Part shown: one piece after another, positions 18,580-27,604 of the stretch
Layout: each line of letters starts with the position of its first letter
Numbering within the stretch: the first letter of the stretch is position 1
DNA from: Raineyella sp044508675
Lineage (GTDB): Bacteria; Actinomycetota; Actinomycetes; Propionibacteriales; Propionibacteriaceae
Reading direction: 5' to 3'
NCBI GenBank assembly: GCA_044508675.1
Contig: JBIQHF010000004.1
Coordinates: forward strand, 179,802-243,801
Length of the DNA: 64,000 nucleotides
The notes under the pieces: generated by a model
The model's input: only the letters and a program-made list of their open reading frames with translations
Told to the model about the DNA's origin: nothing
Database searches by the model: none
Program-made: the position numbers and the translations under genes

Positions 18580-19356
18580 TCACGAGTGGCGGGCCAGGAA
18601 TCCCAGCATCACCCGTTCCACCACGTTGCTGCGGGTGTGCTGCGGGATGTGGTTGGTCAGCCCGTCCTGGCCGGCCCGATTGAGGATCAGCAGTTCGGAG
18701 TTCGGCAGCCAGTCGCGCAGGTCCAGCATCTGCCGGCGGCTCACGAATGCGTCGTTCTCGCCGTAGACCAGCAGCACCGGGGTCAGGACCCCGGCCAGGT
18801 CCTGTCGGGTCCAGACCAGTTCGGACTCCGCGGTGGAGCGCACCATCCGGACCAGATCGCGCCAGTAGCCGGGGTAGGCGTTCGGGTCGTGCCGGGCCTG
18901 GAAGATCTCGACGAACGCCGGATGGTTCCGCTCCAGGTGGTCCGGGTCGTAGAAGGCGATGCTGCTGGCGAGCTGGTCGTCGACATAGACGTGCGCGCCG
19001 ATGCAGACCAGCGAGCGCAGCAGGTCCGGTCGCGCCATCGCCAGGGCCAGCCCCACCACCGCACCGTCGCTGACGCCGGCCAGGTGAGCCGGCCCCAATC
19101 CGAGGACCTCGATGAACTTCGCCATGTCGTCGGCGATCAGCGCGTACGACAGGCTGTTGGCCGGGTTGTTCGTCCGCCCGTGCCCGCGGTGCTCGACGCT
19201 GACGACGTGGTAGCGCCGGGCCAGCGGCCCAGTGAGGCGGGGCCAGCCGGTCATCGCGTCGATGCCGCCGGTACCGCCGTGCATCAGGATCAGCGGCTGC
19301 CCCGTGCCGGTCTCCTCGTAGAACATCCGGATGTCGTTCACCTCGGCGTACGGCAT
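18580..19356 (-). CDS. Alpha/beta-fold hydrolase
   Basis: This 258-residue single-domain alpha/beta hydrolase has the oxyanion loop LMHGGTGG near residue 26 and the nucleophile elbow GVSDG (Ser near residue 97). A late Asp-bearing strand (VYGENDAFVS) follows. The C-terminal histidine expected of the triad is not as clear: the NRAGQDGLTNHIPQHT segment supplies candidates. Homologues include esterases, C-C hydrolases and haloperoxidases, so the substrate cannot be assigned. It converges with the hypothetical gene at 17689-18573, with six bases between the stop codons. It lies downstream of the SPFH gene but is separated from it by a strong hairpin. Confidence 0.8.
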   Translation of the reverse strand: MPYAEVNDIRMFYEETGTGQPLILMHGGTGGIDAMTGWPRLTGPLARRYHVVSVEHRGHGRTNNPANSLSYALIADDMAKFIEVLGLGPAHLAGVSDGAVVGLALAMARPDLLRSLVCIGAHVYVDDQLASSIAFYDPDHLERNHPAFVEIFQARHDPNAYPGYWRDLVRMVRSTAESELVWTRQDLAGVLTPVLLVYGENDAFVSRRQMLDLRDWLPNSELLILNRAGQDGLTNHIPQHTRSNVVERVMLGFLARHS

Positions 19357-19415
19357 GGCTCGCTCCTTTGTGAGCGGACGGATGATCCCGTAATTCTACT
19401 TTCGGACCACGAGGA

Positions 19416-19455
19416 CGACGATGGCCCCGGATCGATCGATCCGGGGCCATCGTCG
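19416..19455. terminator. Perfect 40-bp palindrome, terminator of the SPFH gene
   Basis: A 40-bp sequence centred between 19435 and 19436 is identical to its own reverse complement, with no mismatch. It begins CGACGATGGCCCCGG and has the core ATCGATCGAT. It starts nine bases past the SPFH stop. It would fold into a very stable GC-rich hairpin, suited to rho-independent termination in actinobacteria, which often lack T-tracts. Confidence 0.7.
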
Positions 19456-19463
19456 CGGGTGGT

Positions 19464-20648
19464 TCACGCCTGCGGCGGGCGCTGCTCCAGGAACTGGTTG
19501 ATCTGGTCCTGCAGCCGCTGCGGCAGCCGCGACCTGAGCTGCTGGGCCGACTCCGGCAGCTCGTACGCCGGGCGTCCGGGCACGGCCGGGGTCGGGGCGT
19601 GCTGCGGCTGGCCCTGCGGGAATCCCTGCGCGTGCGCCTGGTAGGCAGCCTCCTGACGGGCCTCGCGGGCGGCGGCATGCTCCGCGGCGGCGCGCGCCTC
19701 GGACTCCTCCTGCCGGGCCCGCGCATCGCCGTCCTCGCGGGCGTGCTCGGCCTCGTACCCGGTCAGCAGGGAGGTGCGGATCTCGTTGGACAGCTCGCCC
19801 AGCGCCCCCGGGTTCGACGGCAGCAGCAGCACGTTGGAGCGGCCGTTGCGAGCCACGTCCTGCAGCGTGTCGAAGTACTGGGTCATCAGCAGCAGCTGCT
19901 CGGCGGTCTCCTGGATGCCGGCGCGGCGCAGCATCTCGTACTGCTCGGCGATGCCGTTGGCGATCGCCTTGCGCTGGGCGGCGACGCCCTCACCCTGCAG
20001 GCGCTTGGACTCCGCCTCGGCCTCGGCCTGGGTGACCCGCTTGATCTTGTCGGCCTGGGCCAGCGCCTGGGCCGCGTCACGCTCGCGCTGGGCGGCGTTG
20101 ATCGAGTTCATCGAGTCCCGCACCCGGGGGTCCGGGGAGATGTCGGTGACCAGCGTGTTGACGATCCGGAAGCCGTACTCGGCCATCGACTGGGACAGCC
20201 GCTGCTCCACGGTGTTCGCGATGTCGTCCTTCGACTCGAACGCGGTGTCCAGGGTCAGGCCGGACAGCGCCGAGCGCACGGTGTCGAACACGTACGAACG
20301 GATCTGGTCCTCGGGATCGGAGAGCTTGTAGTAGGCGTCCACGACCGCATGCTGGTCGACGACGTACTGCACCGCGACCGGGATCGTGACGAAGACGTTG
20401 TCCTTGGTCTTGGTCTCGATGTTCACCTCGAGCTGCTGCACGCGCAGCGAGATCGGCTTGGTCAACGAGTCCACGAACGGAGCCTTGATGTTCAGCCCCG
20501 GGCCGGCGACCCGCAGGAACTTGCTGAACCTCTCGACGATGACGTTCTCCTGGGTGTGCACCTGGAAGAAGATGCTGGTGCGCAGCCCGCCGAAGAGCAG
20601 GAACAGGACGACGACTCCGACGATGATGGCGATGATCAACCCGGACAC
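19464..20648 (-). CDS. SPFH/Band 7 (stomatin/prohibitin-like) membrane protein
   Basis: The 394-residue protein has an N-terminal membrane segment (about 3-24). The SPFH domain follows (QENVIVERFSKFLRVAGPGLNIKAPF ... about 30-190). A long helical coiled coil rich in Ala/Glu/Gln covers about 185-250 (AAQRERDAAQALAQADKIK), and a Pro/Gln-rich tail contains RARQEESEARAAAEHAA. SPFH proteins oligomerise on membranes and organise microdomains or regulate FtsH-type proteases. No NfeD-like partner gene is adjacent. The gene ends in a perfect 40-bp palindrome. Confidence 0.9.
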   Translation of the reverse strand: MSGLIIAIIVGVVVLFLLFGGLRTSIFFQVHTQENVIVERFSKFLRVAGPGLNIKAPFVDSLTKPISLRVQQLEVNIETKTKDNVFVTIPVAVQYVVDQHAVVDAYYKLSDPEDQIRSYVFDTVRSALSGLTLDTAFESKDDIANTVEQRLSQSMAEYGFRIVNTLVTDISPDPRVRDSMNSINAAQRERDAAQALAQADKIKRVTQAEAEAESKRLQGEGVAAQRKAIANGIAEQYEMLRRAGIQETAEQLLLMTQYFDTLQDVARNGRSNVLLLPSNPGALGELSNEIRTSLLTGYEAEHAREDGDARARQEESEARAAAEHAAAREARQEAAYQAHAQGFPQGQPQHAPTPAVPGRPAYELPESAQQLRSRLPQRLQDQINQFLEQRPPQA

Positions 20649-20691
20649 AGGCAGGATCCTCCTGGGAAGCGTGCACCGAGCAGATCGGCGC

Positions 20692-20907
20692 TCAGACGGT
20701 TGGGGGTTCCACCGTAACGTGGTCGGAGGTTCGCCGGGGCAAGGGCTGGGACGGCAGCCGGCCCGCCAGGCCGTTGACCACGCCCATGATCTCCCGGGGC
20801 CGCGAGGTCCACGGGGTGTGCCACCTGCCCTGCCGGCCGGGTACTGCGGCTACCGAACCGAGGGCGACTCCGATGCCAATGGCAGCCCTGCGGCCGGAAA
20901 CCCTCAC
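20692..20907 (-). CDS. Possible small exported or membrane-anchored protein
   Basis: A 71-codon frame starting with GTG has a basic N-terminus followed by a hydrophobic stretch (AAIGIGVALGSVAAV), like a signal peptide. A short Arg/Pro-rich tail follows. It would be co-directional with the SPFH gene, 43 bases upstream of it, and third positions are GC-rich in the second half. No family is recognised and the start is uncertain. The rest of the 470-bp gap between the SPFH gene and the iron transporter holds only the DtxR-type box. Confidence 0.3.
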   Translation of the reverse strand: MRVSGRRAAIGIGVALGSVAAVPGRQGRWHTPWTSRPREIMGVVNGLAGRLPSQPLPRRTSDHVTVEPPTV

Positions 20908-21019
20908 AATGCCCACCCCTGCGTGCGATTCTCTTGGGTAAGCAATGGTAATGCGGTAGACAACTGTCGTGCAGGAGCCGACTGTGTCGCGGTGAGCAAC
21001 GATGTCTGGCACCAGTTTG

Positions 21020-21038
21020 CAAGGACAGGCTAACCTAA
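21020..21038 (+). promoter_or_regulatory. DtxR/IdeR-type iron box
   Basis: The 19 bases match the published consensus TTAGGTTAGGCTAACCTAA at 15 positions. The right half (GGCTAACCTAA) is perfect and the left half has AGG and AG conserved. It sits about 80 bp before the Fe(III) ABC transporter genes. DtxR/IdeR with Fe(II) binds such sites and represses iron uptake genes. Confidence 0.75.
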
Positions 21039-21119
21039 CCAAAATGTGGCGGGGTGCTGGTATCCCGCCGTCACGCCCCACGATCACGCCGCAGTGCTCG
21101 ACCCGAACGGAAACAGATC

Positions 21120-22163
21120 ATGCCCAAGAACCGCCGCTCCCTGACCGGGGTGCTCGCCACCCTGTTGCTCACGCTGCCGCTGGCCGCCTGCGGAGGCGGC
21201 GACGCCGGCGGGGAGCCGTCCTTCGCGGCGGAGTCCGGCGCACTGCAGGTGTACTCCTCCCAGCACCAGAACGTCACCGAGGCGTGGGCCGAGGGCTTCA
21301 CCGAGAAGACCGGCATCCGGACCCAGGTCCGGGAGGGCCAGGACTCCTCGATGGGCCACATGATCGTCCAGGAGGGCCAGGCCTCCCCGGCCGACGTCTT
21401 CCTCACCGAGAACTCCCCGGCGATGACCGTCGTCCAGCGCGCGGGGCTCCTTGCCCCGGTGGACCAGGCCACCGTGGACCAGGTCCGCGACGGCATGACC
21501 CCCTCGAGCGGCGACTGGACCGCCATCGCCGCCCGCTCGACCGTGCTGGTCTACAACACGGACATGATCACCGAGGACCAGTTGCCGGCCTCGATCATGG
21601 ACCTCGCCGACCCCCAGTGGGCCGGCAAGTGGGGTGGCGCCGCCGGTGGAGCCGACTTCCAGGCCATCATCGCCGGCATGCTGGCCGACCAGGGCAAGGA
21701 AGCGACCCAGGCCTGGCTCGACGCGTTCGCCCGGGACGCCAACGTCTACCAGAACAACATCGCCACGATGCGCGCCGTCAACGCCGGGGAGGTCCCGGTC
21801 GGCATCATCTACCACTACTACTGGTACCGCGACCAGGCCGGCGACAAGCAGTCCAGCCAGAACACTGCGCTGCACTACTTCGGCGGCGGTGACCCGGGTG
21901 CCTTCGTCAGCCTGTCCGCCGGTGGGGTCCTGGCGTCCTCCGACATGCCCGACCAGGCCCAGCAGTTCCTGGCGTACGTGACGGGCCCCGAGGGCCAGCA
22001 GATCCTGGTCGACAGCGGTGCCATGGAGTACGCGGTCGGCAAGGATGCCCCCTCCGATCCGGCACTGCCGACGCTGGACAGCCTGGAGGCTCCGCAGGTC
22101 GACCCGTTCAGCCTCAACTCCGACGAGGTCATCGCGATGATGACTGATGCCGGCATCCTTTAG
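21120..22163 (+). CDS. Iron(III) ABC transporter substrate-binding lipoprotein
   Basis: This 347-residue exported lipoprotein has a signal peptide with lipobox LAAC at about residues 20-24. The mature part is a type 2 periplasmic-binding fold of the FbpA/FutA group: LQVYSSQHQNVTEAWAEGF at the N-terminus, LTENSPAM, and the tyrosine-rich YHYYWYRD segment where this family coordinates Fe(III). The segment VYNTDMI is also typical. The ATG at 21120 gives a normal signal peptide. It is the first gene of an iron-uptake operon behind a DtxR-type box and overlaps the permease gene by 17 bases. Confidence 0.92.
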   Translation: MPKNRRSLTGVLATLLLTLPLAACGGGDAGGEPSFAAESGALQVYSSQHQNVTEAWAEGFTEKTGIRTQVREGQDSSMGHMIVQEGQASPADVFLTENSPAMTVVQRAGLLAPVDQATVDQVRDGMTPSSGDWTAIAARSTVLVYNTDMITEDQLPASIMDLADPQWAGKWGGAAGGADFQAIIAGMLADQGKEATQAWLDAFARDANVYQNNIATMRAVNAGEVPVGIIYHYYWYRDQAGDKQSSQNTALHYFGGGDPGAFVSLSAGGVLASSDMPDQAQQFLAYVTGPEGQQILVDSGAMEYAVGKDAPSDPALPTLDSLEAPQVDPFSLNSDEVIAMMTDAGIL

Positions 22164-23660
22164 CAGCCGGGTGGTGGGGCTGGCCGCCCTCCTGGTGGCC
22201 GCCCTGTCCATCCTGCCGCTGTTCATCATCGTTCCGGGTGCCTTCTCGGCGGGCTTCGAGGAGGCGATGGCGTACCTGTTCCGTCCCCGGATCGGTCGGC
22301 TGCTGTCCCACACCGGCCAACTGATGCTGGTCACGGTGCCGGCCACGATCGTGATCGGCACGCTGGCCGCCTGGCTGGTCGAGCGCACAAACCTGCCCGG
22401 CGCCGGGATCTGGCGCACCCTGCTGTTGGCCCCGCTGGCGGTACCGGCGTTCGTCAGCGCCTACGCGTGGATCAGCCTGGCCCCGGGGCTGACCGGCTTC
22501 GGTGGCGCGGCGCTGGTCACCACCCTGGCCTACTACCCCTTCGTCTACCTGCCGGTCGCCGCACTGCTGCGTACGCTCGACCCCGGTGACGAGGAGGCCG
22601 CCCGGTCGCTGGGGCTGTCGCCGGCCGCGGCGGTGGTGCGTACGGTGCTGCCGCGCCTGCGCCCGGCGATCAGTGGCGGCGCCCTGCTGGTGGCGCTGCA
22701 CCTGCTGGCCGAGTACGGGGTGCTGGAGATGATGCAGTTCCAGACGTTCACCACCGCGATCATGCAGCAGTACGCGGTCGGCTTCAGTGACACCGCCGGT
22801 AGCCTGCTCGCCTCGGTGCTGCTCCTGCTGTGCCTGCTCGCCCTGGTCCTGGAGATGCTGGCCCGCGGCCGACGCCGGGTCGCCCGGATCGGCTCCGGCG
22901 CCCAGGCCCGACCGATCCGCGCCCGGCTGGGCCACTGGACCGTGCCGTCGATGCTCTTCCTGGCGGTCGTGGTCGCCCTCTCCCTGGCCGTCCCGATCGC
23001 CACCGTGGGCGGCTGGCTGCTCCGCGGCGAGGGCCTGGCGGACTCGCCCGACCTGCTGCGCGTCACCGCCAGCACGATCGGGCTGGCCCTGCTGGGTGCG
23101 CTCGCCGCCACGGTCGCCGCGTTCCCGGCGGCCTGGCTGCTGGACCGCCACCCCCGTGGCCTGACGGTGCTGCTGGAGCGGGTCACCTACTTGGGCAGCG
23201 CCCTGCCCGGCGTCGCCGTCGGCCTGGCCTTCGTGACCCTGGCGGTCCGCTGGGCCCAGCCGCTCTACCAGACCGTCGGGCTGCTGGTGATCGCGTACGC
23301 GGTCCTGTTCATGCCGCGGGCGATGGTCTCGCTGCGCGCAGGTCTGGCCGCGGCGCCCCCGGAGCTGACCGAGGCCTCCCGGTCGCTGGGCCAGGGCGGG
23401 GTCGCGACCCTGACCCGGGTGCTGCTGCCGCTGATCTCTCCCTCGGTGCTGACCGGGCTGGTGCTGGTGGCGCTGGCGGTCGGCACCGAACTGACCGCGA
23501 CGCTGCTGTTGGCGCCCACCGGCACCGACACCCTGGCGCTGGCGTTCTGGCGCCATGCCAGCGAGCTGGACTACGGCGCCGCGGCTCCCTATGCGGCGAT
23601 GATGATCGCCCTGTCCGTGCCGTTGACGCTCCTGTTGCGCCGGCAGATCCTGGAGGAACG

Positions 23661-23664
<4 letters not shown>
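22147..23664 (+). CDS. Iron(III) ABC transporter permease (fused double-MetI type)
   Basis: The 505-residue protein has about twelve hydrophobic helices in two homologous halves, the FbpB arrangement. Each half carries an ABC-interaction EAA loop: GDEEAARSLGLSPAAAVV near residue 155 and PPELTEASRSLGQGG near residue 400. It forms the membrane channel for iron delivered by the lipoprotein encoded upstream. It overlaps both neighbours: its start lies inside the substrate-binding gene and its stop overlaps the ATPase start in an ATGA. The operon is tightly coupled. Confidence 0.92.
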
Positions 23665-24719
<1,055 letters not shown>

Positions 24720-24725
24720 GCCCGG

Positions 24726-24762
24726 CGCCCGGTCACCGTACTGAAGGAATGGTGACCGGGCG
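24726..24762. terminator. Bidirectional terminator between iron operon and cupin gene
   Basis: Twelve bases (CGCCCGGTCACC) pair perfectly with their complement across a 13-base loop. The element lies just after the ATPase stop and about 40 bases beyond the cupin stop on the other strand, so it can serve both convergent transcripts. Confidence 0.75.
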
Positions 24763-24800
24763 TCGGTGGTGGTTCGGAACAGGTGGTGCAGGACCGAACG

Positions 24801-25223
24801 TCAGTCGACCAGGTCGGTCTCCTGCGGATCGTGCCGCGCATCCTCGGCGGTCGGGTGCTGGGTGCCGTGCTTGTGCTCCGGCGGTGCATAGAGGGAGTAG
24901 AGCTTGAGCGGCTCGTCGCCGACGTTGATCACGTTGTGGTAGCTGCCGGCCGGGATCAGGATGACCCAGTCGTCACCGATCTCCTGGTCGAGGGTGTAGT
25001 CGTCCTTGGCCGGGCCCATCACGACGCGGGCCTTGCCCTGCTCGATGCGGATGAACTGGTCGTGGTCGTCGTGGATCTCGCCGCCGACCTCGCCTCCCGT
25101 CGGGATCGCCATCACGGTCATCTGCAGGTTCGTGCCGGTCCAGAGGGTGTCGCGGAAGTAGGTGTTCTCCAGAGTGGCGTCCTCGATGTTCACCACGTAC
25201 GGCTTGGGGCCGTTGTCAGTCAT
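24801..25223 (-). CDS. Cupin-domain protein
   Basis: This 140-residue single-domain cupin has the two conserved motifs. The first is GGEVGGEIHDDHDQFIRIEQGKARV, with the His/Glu/His metal ligands (about 50-72). The second is LIPAGSYHNVINVGD (about 95-110). Such proteins bind a metal and act as small isomerases, dioxygenases or storage-protein relatives; the substrate is not evident. The ATG at 25223 follows a good ribosome-binding site (AGGAAGG). A much longer in-frame upstream extension overlaps the HNH gene and is not real. Confidence 0.88.
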   Translation of the reverse strand: MTDNGPKPYVVNIEDATLENTYFRDTLWTGTNLQMTVMAIPTGGEVGGEIHDDHDQFIRIEQGKARVVMGPAKDDYTLDQEIGDDWVILIPAGSYHNVINVGDEPLKLYSLYAPPEHKHGTQHPTAEDARHDPQETDLVD

Positions 25224-25407
25224 ACCGTTTTCCTTCCTCACTAGGCGTTCTTGTTCCGAGCCTAACCCGGGGCACCCGCTCGCGGTCGGCAGCCCCGCCC
25301 TTCCCAATCCCGAGAGCAATCGACGGCGCGCCCCCGACCCGAGCCGCTGACGTGCGGTCGGGTGCGATCGGATGGAGTGGGGATGGAGTGGGATGGTGCG
25401 GCCGTGA

Positions 25408-26868
25408 TCAGGCGGACAGACCGAGTCCTTCGGGGTCACGGAGGCTGTAGCGGGAGTGTCGCAGGGGTGCGGCGGTTCCACGGCTGAAGGTCCGGACCGG
25501 TGGGATGAACTCGGGGATCCCATCGCCTCCCATCCGCGCTTCCCAGCGGGCTCCCGGGACGGATCGCGGGTCGGGCTCGACCAGCCCGTGGTGGTGTCGG
25601 CACAGCAGCACCAGGTTGGGCATCGCGGTGGCTCCGCCGTACGCCCATGGGGTGATGTGGTGCACTTCGCAGTGGCGTGGTTGTCGGTCGCAGCCGGGGA
25701 AGGCGCAGCCCCGGTCGCGCAGGTGGACCGCCTGACGAAGGTCGCCGGAGACCAGCCGCATCGTACGACCGAGGTCGAGGACCTGGCCTTGGCCGTCGAG
25801 GATCGCCGGTAGGAGGTCGCAGTCGCAGGCCATCCGACGGAGCTCGCCGGGGGCGATCGGTTCGCCGGAGTCCTGGGATTCGGCGCCCCCGAGGCGACGG
25901 CGAAGGGCCTCGATGTCGGCCACCGCGGTGATCCGGGGCCGGTCACCACCGTGGAGGGGCGCCCGGCCCTCGGCCTGGCAGTCCTCGACCAGGCGCATCA
26001 GGGCATCGGCGCGGCACTGGTCCAGGGTCGGTGGTTCGTGGGCCGGATCGGCGCCCTCGGAGTCCTGCTCGTCGAGTCGCTGGGAACGAGCGACGTGAGC
26101 CTCGATCTGCGTGATCAACTCCTCGGCCTCCACGGTGGGGAGCTTGGCCCTGAAGAACACCGAACCATATCCGTCACGGCTCCAGGTCAGGCGTCGACGC
26201 TTGCGGGCCTCGGCGAGTTGTCGCTCCAGCTGCTGGTGCAGGAGCTCGTCGGCCAGATCAGGTGCGACGACCTCGAACGCATGCCGGGCCAGCCGTCGAA
26301 GCTCGTCGGGGTCGAACCTGTCGACATACCCGACCAGGACCTCCTCCACCTCCCGCTTGGTCGCCCCGGGCAGTTCCTCGGGCAGCCCGGCGATGCCGGT
26401 GATGATTCCGCGGCACTGCTCCAGCGAGGCGGACCCGTCGGCCAAGGCCGCCGCAACCAACGGGTGGGCAGCGAACTCGCCGGCGGTGCGTACGGCTGCG
26501 TTGGACTGGCGGGCCGTGAGCCGGTTCGAGTGGCGCAACCAGGCATTCGTGGTGCAGCCGGCCGTTGCCTCGGCAGCCTCACGGGTCTCCATCGCCCGGA
26601 TCACCCGCAGGTCGGCGGCCTGCACCAGCGACGTGAGCCGCTGCAGTGCTCGCGAGGCAGCGAGCAACCGGGCATCGGTCAGTAGGTCCGGCCCGTCGAC
26701 GAGGAACGCCGCGACCCCCGATATCGCAAGGACCAGTTCGTCCGGCGGATCGGGCAGGGGTGGTGGATCGGGCAGGTCCGGATCCGGTGGGGGAGGGGCT
26801 GATGGGCAAGGGGTCGGTGGGGCGTCGTCAGGTGGGAGGGGAGGAGGTGCCGTTGCGGTCGAGGTCAT
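25408..26868 (-). CDS. DUF222 protein with C-terminal HNH nuclease domain
   Basis: The protein (486 residues from the ATG at 26868, or 496 from a GTG at 26898) begins with a strongly Pro-rich segment (about 1-45). The DUF222/13E12-type region (about 60-380) follows, with the typical ECATNAWLRH-like and LDQCRADAL stretches. The HNH nuclease motif is at the C-terminus: CAFPGCDRQPRHCEVHHITPW...NLVLLCRHHHGLVEP. Actinobacterial genomes carry many copies of this family and their role is not established. Third-position GC is somewhat lower and codon use more mixed than in the neighbours, consistent with a mobile or fast-duplicating family. No repeats or target-site marks are seen at its ends. Confidence 0.88.
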   Translation of the reverse strand: MTSTATAPPPLPPDDAPPTPCPSAPPPPDPDLPDPPPLPDPPDELVLAISGVAAFLVDGPDLLTDARLLAASRALQRLTSLVQAADLRVIRAMETREAAEATAGCTTNAWLRHSNRLTARQSNAAVRTAGEFAAHPLVAAALADGSASLEQCRGIITGIAGLPEELPGATKREVEEVLVGYVDRFDPDELRRLARHAFEVVAPDLADELLHQQLERQLAEARKRRRLTWSRDGYGSVFFRAKLPTVEAEELITQIEAHVARSQRLDEQDSEGADPAHEPPTLDQCRADALMRLVEDCQAEGRAPLHGGDRPRITAVADIEALRRRLGGAESQDSGEPIAPGELRRMACDCDLLPAILDGQGQVLDLGRTMRLVSGDLRQAVHLRDRGCAFPGCDRQPRHCEVHHITPWAYGGATAMPNLVLLCRHHHGLVEPDPRSVPGARWEARMGGDGIPEFIPPVRTFSRGTAAPLRHSRYSLRDPEGLGLSA

Positions 26869-27133
26869 GTCCCAGACGTTAGGGGACCCCTCTGACACTT
26901 ATCGAACGAGTGAACGTTTGAGTGGTGTGATCTTTGTCACGGCCGGGAGGTTGATTGGTGCCCGACTCTTGGGTGATTCGGTCTTGCCGAGCGGATGTGC
27001 GTGGTGCTGCCCTGCCTACTGCGCGACTTGGGGCCAGATGGCGGGTGGGCCGCACCCGGATCGGCGCGCCTCTTGACCGTGTCAGGCGCCACGGACGACG
27101 ATAGCTGTGACAGCAGTCACACCTGGAGGCGTT

Positions 27134-27520
27134 ATGTCTCGCCAGATATTCGTCAACCTAGCCACTCGCAACGCAGGACGTTCGCGGGAATTCTTCGCCG
27201 GGCTGGGCTGGGACATCAATCCCCAGTTCAGCGATGAGAAAGCCATCTGTGTCGTGATCAGCGACACGATCTACCTGATGATCCTGACCAAGGTCTACTT
27301 CCAGAGCTTCACCGACAGGCCGATCGACCTGGAGGGCGAGACCGTGTTCAGTGAGGAGAGCCGCCAGGCGGTCGACGACGTCGTCGCTCGCGCGCTGGCC
27401 TCCGGCGGCACGGAACCCCACCCGGCCAGGGACCTTGGCTACATGTACTACCGAGCAGTCCTGGACCCGGACGGCAACCGGTTCAGCTTCGTCCACCTGG
27501 ATTCGGACACGATGGGGTGA
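27134..27520 (+). CDS. VOC (glyoxalase/bleomycin-resistance/dioxygenase) superfamily protein
   Basis: This 128-residue protein has one pair of beta-alpha-beta-beta-beta units. It shows the family hallmarks: IFVNLATRNAGRSREFFAGLGW at the N-terminus, AICVVISDTIYLMIL, and the C-terminal VLDPDGNRFSFVHLD. It resembles 'extradiol dioxygenase-like' VOC proteins of actinobacteria whose substrates are unknown. The ATG at 27134 is preceded by GGAGG. The 265 bp upstream, back to the HNH gene, show no further gene or recognisable signal. Confidence 0.85.
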   Translation: MSRQIFVNLATRNAGRSREFFAGLGWDINPQFSDEKAICVVISDTIYLMILTKVYFQSFTDRPIDLEGETVFSEESRQAVDDVVARALASGGTEPHPARDLGYMYYRAVLDPDGNRFSFVHLDSDTMG

Positions 27521-27604
27521 GTGCGCCCGAGCGTCAGCGGGCCCAGCATGTCCGGCACCGGGGCACACGTGCGTGCCCCGGGCAACGATGACGGGAAAGC
27601 TCGG

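Noticed and set aside
24801..25949. A 382-codon frame continuing upstream of the cupin gene
   Set aside because: The extension overlaps the HNH gene out of frame and has no recognisable sequence. The cupin has its own ribosome-binding site at 25223.
25408..26868. DUF222-HNH gene as a homing endonuclease or group I intron product
   Set aside because: It is a free-standing gene, not inside a conserved gene or intron. The family is abundant in actinobacteria as independent genes.
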